Translations under genes and position numbers: made by a program
Part shown: positions 5,666-8,324 of the stretch, piece by piece
Position numbering within the stretch: the first letter of the stretch is position 1
How the letters are laid out: the number at the start of each line of letters is the position of its first letter
Notes under the pieces: generated by a model
Database searches by the model: none
Seen by the model: the letters and a program-made list of their open reading frames with translations, nothing else
Told to the model about the DNA's origin: nothing
Assembly: GCA_023391275.1 (NCBI GenBank)
Contig: JAEWBE010000027.1
Coordinates: 1 to 8,324 of the forward strand
Reading direction: 5' to 3'
Source: Bacillota bacterium
GTDB taxonomy: Bacteria; Bacillota; Clostridia; Oscillospirales; Acutalibacteraceae
DNA: 8,324 nucleotides

Positions 5666-6001
5666 ATGAACGACGAATACAGTGCGGATCTGCTCACCCT
5701 GGTTGATGACGAGGGCGAAGAACATGAATTCGAGATTCTGGATGTAATAGATAATGATGACGGCTGCTTTTATGCTTTGCTGCCCACATTTGAAACGCCG
5801 CAGGATAAGATTGACGCCGAGGGAACCTATTATATCTTCGAAGCCATCGAAGAGAATGGTGAACAGCAATTAGCGGAAATTGAGGACGAAGCGCTGCTCG
5901 ACAAACTCGCCGGACTTTTTGAAAGCCGTTTTGAGGAGTTATACGACGACTCTGATGAGGATGACGAAACAGACGAAGCCGATGAGGACGACGAAGAATA
6001 A
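5666..6001 (+). CDS. DUF1292 family acidic protein (YrzB-like)
   Basis: This 111-residue protein matches the small DUF1292 family of Firmicutes, exemplified by YrzB, whose biochemical role is not established. The domain spans about residues 5-90: paired strands around T-L-V-D-D-E-G-E-E-H-E-F (11-22), V-I-D-N-D-D-G-C-F-Y-A-L-L-P (27-40) and Y-Y-I-F-E-A (55-60), then a helix with E-E-D... replaced here by I-E-D-E-A-L-L-D-K-L (72-81). From residue 94 the tail is almost pure Asp/Glu. It is soluble, with no signal or membrane segment. The ATG at 5666 is chosen because GAGGAG (5651-5656) lies nine bases before it; an in-frame ATG at 5657 directly abuts that site and is unlikely. It is transcribed from 5599-5627, and its stop codon lies within about ten bases of the 6S RNA start. 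Confidence 0.9.
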   Translation: MNDEYSADLLTLVDDEGEEHEFEILDVIDNDDGCFYALLPTFETPQDKIDAEGTYYIFEAIEENGEQQLAEIEDEALLDKLAGLFESRFEELYDDSDEDDETDEADEDDEE

Positions 6002-6008
6002 AATTTGG

Positions 6009-6196
6009 TCCACACCCTGCCTGGTGCGCGGACCGTTGCATGAATAACCCTACAGATTTAAATCGGGAGCTCGGCTCCGGTGGCGGACTTCAGACCTCCC
6101 GGCATTGACCGGACGAAGGGAGTATGAAACCATTGGGCGGACACCCACCTGCTTTGGTAGCAGGTTATCTCAGCACATTACGGCCAGGCGGGATTT
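6009..6196 (+). ncRNA. ssrS: 6S RNA (SsrS)
   Basis: 6S RNA mimics an open promoter and binds sigma-A RNA polymerase to tune transcription in slow growth. The ends pair: CCCTGCCTGG (6015-6024) with CCAGGCGGG (6184-6192), with one bulge, followed by T7 (6194-6200). An inner helix pairs CGGGAG (near 6065) with CTCCCG (near 6096). On the 3' side of the central bubble the hairpin ACCTGCT-TTGGT-AGCAGGT (6147-6165) sits in the context ACACCC-hairpin-TATCTCAG, closely resembling the equivalent hairpin of known 6S RNAs. The segments ATAACCCTACA and ACGAAGGGAGTATGAAAC also agree with clostridial 6S as I remember it. Ends are approximate to about ten bases. No clear -35 is seen; TAAAAT overlapping the DUF1292 stop (5999-6004) might be its -10, or it is processed from the longer transcript. 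Confidence 0.8.
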
Positions 6197-6208
6197 TTTT
6201 GAATGATG

Positions 6209-6239
6209 AAGGCTCCTGATTTTATCAGGAGCCTTTTTG
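6209..6239 (+). terminator. Strong intrinsic terminator after 6S RNA
   Basis: AAGGCTCCTGAT (6209-6220) and ATCAGGAGCCTT (6224-6235) form a perfect 12-bp stem with a 3-base loop, followed by a T-run (6234-6238, then GTT). It lies about 15 bases after the 6S RNA and would end both it and any DUF1292 read-through transcript. Confidence 0.9.
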
Positions 6240-6317
6240 TTATGCAGGATACGATTGGACAGCAGGAAATTCATTCGCGATTTTTTACAAATTCATCCGA
6301 TATTTATAGTAAAAACG

Positions 6318-6345
6318 TTGAATATCACCGTATGAATGATATAAT
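6318..6345 (+). promoter_or_regulatory. Sigma-A promoter of the aldolase/adducin gene
   Basis: TTGAAT (6318-6323) is followed after 16 bases by a perfect TATAAT (6340-6345). The start would be near 6352, giving a leader of about 63 nt before ATG 6415. Apart from this promoter, I see nothing else in the gap between the 6S terminator and the gene. Confidence 0.7.
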
Positions 6346-6414
6346 GTATGATAAGTTATGATTGGCGCAAAGTAAGAGATGACGCGATTATACTGGAAAG
6401 CGAGGAGATTAAAC

Positions 6415-7704
6415 ATGAACTTTCAGGTTCTGCACCCAGCCGATCAATTAATTATGATTATGGAACGAATCTACGGTTACGGCATGACCACCACTTCAGG
6501 CGGCAACCTGTCTATTTTGGATGACAACGGCGACATATGGATTACACCTGGCGGAGTGGACAAGGGTTCTTTGACCCGAAGCGATATCATCCGGGTCAAA
6601 CCGGACGGCACCGTTATCGGCAGCCACAAGCCGTCCAGCGAATTCCCCTTTCATAAACTGGTTTATGAAAGCAGACCCGACATCAAAGCGGTGCTGCACG
6701 CCCACCCGCCTGCTTTGGTCGCTTTCAGCATTGTAAGGAAGCTGCCGGACACGCACCTTGTGCCCAATGTGGAACTGGTTTGCGGCAAAGTCGGCATGGC
6801 AAAATACGGTTTGCCGGGCAGCACCGAACTGGGAGAAAAAATTGCGCTTGAGTTTACCAAGGGATACAACTCCGTGATTTTGGAAAACCACGGGATTGTG
6901 GTAGGGGCGAAAAACCTGTTCGCCGCGTTCCAGTCCTTCGAAACGCTGGACTTTTGCGCCCGGCTTGAAATCCACGCAAGAAGCATCGGCACTCCGGTTC
7001 CCCTGACCGACGCCGAGATGGCGCTTTCCAAAAACAAGCGAAACGCGGACATGGAAGATTTCACGCCCTCCGGTTACAGCAGTATGGAGCGGGAATCGCG
7101 CAGAATCATGTGCGATTTGATCCACCGCGCCTACAATCAAAAACTTTTCACCAGCACGGAAGGCACGTTTTCCAGAAGGCTTGAGGATGGCTGCCTCCTT
7201 ATAACGCCCTATGAAAAGGATCGGAAATATCTTGAACCGGAAGACCTTGTGCGAATTGAAAACGGCCGCAAGGAATCCGGAAAAATACCGAGCCGTTCTG
7301 TGATGCTTCATAAAGCGATTTATGAAAAACATCCCGAAATCAATTCCGTAATCATTGCCCATGCACCAAATATCATGGCTTTCGCGGTCACCAATGAGGA
7401 ATTCGATTCAAGAACCATCCCGGAAAGTTATATCCTGCTCAGGAAAATCCCCAAAATGCCTCACGGCTCGGTTTACATGGACACGGAAAACGTGGCGGAT
7501 CTTTTTATTCCCTCCACGCCGATTGTAATGATAAAAAACGACTGCGTCATTGCCACCGGCAACAGCCTGATTAATGCCTTTGACCGGCTTGAAGTAGCGG
7601 AATACAGTGCCAAAGCCGTAATCTCTTCAAAAAATCTGGGAAACCTCGTTACAATTGACGACGAGAAAGTTTCCAGCCTGGAAAAAGCCTTTCATCTGGA
7701 CTGA
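6415..7704 (+). CDS. Two-domain class II aldolase/adducin family protein
   Basis: This cytoplasmic protein of 429 residues has two tandem class II aldolase/adducin domains, about 5-200 and 225-415. Members with one domain cleave sugar phosphates such as fuculose- or rhamnulose-phosphate with a metal ion. Domain 1 keeps S-G-G-N-L-S (28-33, phosphate loop), acidic E76, H-A-H-P-P (95-99) and E-N-H-G (157-160), so the three His ligands H95, H97 and H159 and the catalytic Glu are present. In domain 2 the aligned positions are S295, I314, H316 and D376, so most of the site is lost. GAGGAG (6402-6407) seven bases before ATG 6415 fixes the start; an upstream in-frame ATG (6379) has no good site and would add twelve residues. 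It has its own promoter (6318-6345). The substrate is not deducible, and no sugar kinase or isomerase is beside it. Confidence 0.9.
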   Translation: MNFQVLHPADQLIMIMERIYGYGMTTTSGGNLSILDDNGDIWITPGGVDKGSLTRSDIIRVKPDGTVIGSHKPSSEFPFHKLVYESRPDIKAVLHAHPPALVAFSIVRKLPDTHLVPNVELVCGKVGMAKYGLPGSTELGEKIALEFTKGYNSVILENHGIVVGAKNLFAAFQSFETLDFCARLEIHARSIGTPVPLTDAEMALSKNKRNADMEDFTPSGYSSMERESRRIMCDLIHRAYNQKLFTSTEGTFSRRLEDGCLLITPYEKDRKYLEPEDLVRIENGRKESGKIPSRSVMLHKAIYEKHPEINSVIIAHAPNIMAFAVTNEEFDSRTIPESYILLRKIPKMPHGSVYMDTENVADLFIPSTPIVMIKNDCVIATGNSLINAFDRLEVAEYSAKAVISSKNLGNLVTIDDEKVSSLEKAFHLD

Positions 7705-7755
7705 CGGCAACCGCTTCACACTGCTCCTTCGGGACTGGCGCTGCCGTGCCAAATA

Positions 7756-7777
7756 CGACAAATTTTGTATTTTGTCG
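7756..7777. promoter_or_regulatory. Inverted repeat just upstream of the degV-type promoter
   Basis: CGACAAA (7756-7762) and TTTGTCG (7771-7777) are perfect 7-bp arms separated by 8 bases, ending one base before the -35 box (7779-7784). It resembles an operator for a dimeric regulator. As RNA it would be a weak hairpin at the aldolase 3' end, with no T-run after it, so termination is unlikely. Confidence 0.4.
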
Positions 7778-7778
7778 G

Positions 7779-7807
7779 TGGACAGCCCACACAAGGTATT
7801 ATATAAT
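7779..7807 (+). promoter_or_regulatory. Sigma-A promoter of the DegV-family gene
   Basis: TGGACA (7779-7784, one mismatch) is followed after 17 bases by a perfect TATAAT (7802-7807). The predicted start near 7814 leaves a leader of about 55 nt, with AAGGAG at 7853-7858. Confidence 0.75.
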
Positions 7808-7868
7808 AATTCTGTTCATATAAATTCGTTCGTAGGAACCATTTATTGTAAAAAGGAGCAGTTTGAAA

Positions 7869-8324
7869 ATGGGCGGCTATAAGATTATTACGGACTCTAC
7901 CTGCGATCTTTCTCCAAAGCTTGTGGAAGAACTTGATGTTGAGGTAATTCCGATGAATTTTATTATCGGGAACGATTCTTATTGGAATTATCCGGATGAA
8001 CGTGAAATTTCCTCTCACGATTTTTACACGCGCATTGCGGCCGGCGAGTCCTCCACAACAAACCAGATCGGCATATTAAAATTTATAGAAACATTCGAAC
8101 CATTTTTAAAATCGGGCATGGATGTTTTATATATCGGATTTTCTTCCGGCCTGAGCGGTACATATAATAACGCCTGCCTGACCGCGGGGGAACTGAGCCA
8201 AAAATACCCCGGGCGCAGGCTTCGTGTGATTGACTCGCTTGCCGCCTCCATGGGCGAAGGGCTGCTGGTTTATCACGCGGCGAAAAAAAGGGACGAGGGC
8301 CTTGACCTTGACGAAGTCTGCGAC
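7869..8324 (+). CDS. DegV family (FakB-type) fatty acid-binding protein, 5' part
   Basis: The gene runs off the right edge; 152 codons are present of about 280 usual for the family. DegV/FakB proteins bind a fatty acid and present it to the kinase FakA for phosphorylation in phospholipid synthesis. Recognisable features are the N-terminal Y-K-I-I-T-D-S-T-C-D-L (4-14), the variant S-S-T-T-N-Q (61-66) where many members have T-S-Q-P, and the lipid-headgroup loop F-S-S-G-L-S-G-T-Y-N (91-100). V-I-D-S-L-A-A-S-M-G (120-129) is also typical. The start is ATG 7869, with AAGGAG (7853-7858) ten bases before it. It has its own promoter (7779-7807). No FakA-type gene is in view; whether it follows downstream cannot be seen. 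Family assignment is firm; the bound lipid is unknown. Confidence 0.9.
   Translation, partial: MGGYKIITDSTCDLSPKLVEELDVEVIPMNFIIGNDSYWNYPDEREISSHDFYTRIAAGESSTTNQIGILKFIETFEPFLKSGMDVLYIGFSSGLSGTYNNACLTAGELSQKYPGRRLRVIDSLAASMGEGLLVYHAAKKRDEGLDLDEVCD

Noticed and set aside
5549..5869. 106-codon minus-strand ORF across the DUF1292 promoter and 5' half
   Set aside because: It covers the promoter region and is antisense to a recognised DUF1292 gene with a strong binding site; it looks like a shadow frame.
6496..7362. 288-codon minus-strand ORF
   Set aside because: Antisense shadow of the class II aldolase/adducin gene, with no motif and no binding site.

Overview
The window looks like chromosomal DNA of a low-to-mid-GC Firmicute of class Clostridia, probably an Oscillospiraceae/Ruminococcaceae-type anaerobe. 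The evidence is AGGAGG-type ribosome binding sites before nearly every gene, sigma-A promoters of TTGACA/TATAAT form, clostridial protein families (DUF1292, DegV, tandem class II aldolase/adducin protein, MATE exporter, short thioredoxin reductase) and a 6S RNA of Firmicute type. The genus assignment is inference; no transposase, phage gene, tRNA or CRISPR array is visible.

Left part (1-2340): a DEAD-box RNA helicase on the minus strand has its own promoter and a hairpin leader. It is divergent from a small GNAT-fold acetyltransferase and an unrecognised 67-residue protein, both on the plus strand. A perfect 16-bp hairpin terminator then closes the MATE gene arriving from the right.

Middle (2339-4911): a MATE-family exporter and thioredoxin reductase (trxB) lie on the minus strand, trxB upstream. 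trxB has its own promoter, and the exporter may be co-transcribed with it.

Intergenic block (4912-5640): about 730 bp without a conventional gene, and the most interesting part. A near-perfect minus-strand promoter (TTGACA, 16 nt, TGCTATAAT, AT-rich upstream tract) drives a transcript that meets no ORF of 60 codons or more before a hairpin/T-run about 600 nt later. Its first 170 nt contain nested and mutually exclusive complementary heptamers around a strong ribosome binding site, followed by a 19-residue Cys-rich mini-ORF. A second copy of the binding-site motif lies about 280 nt downstream. I read this as a candidate structured RNA, a regulated micropeptide gene, or both.

Right part (5595-8324), all plus strand: a promoter overlapped by a palindrome drives a DUF1292 acidic protein. 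A 6S RNA starts only a few bases after its stop codon, followed by a strong terminator. Next comes a two-domain class II aldolase/adducin protein whose second domain has lost most metal-site residues. Last is the 5' part of a DegV/FakB-type fatty-acid-binding protein, cut by the window end, with its own promoter and an upstream inverted repeat.

The genes are mostly single transcription units for RNA handling (helicase, 6S RNA), redox balance (trxB), export (MATE) and lipid or sugar metabolism (DegV, aldolase). No single pathway links them.
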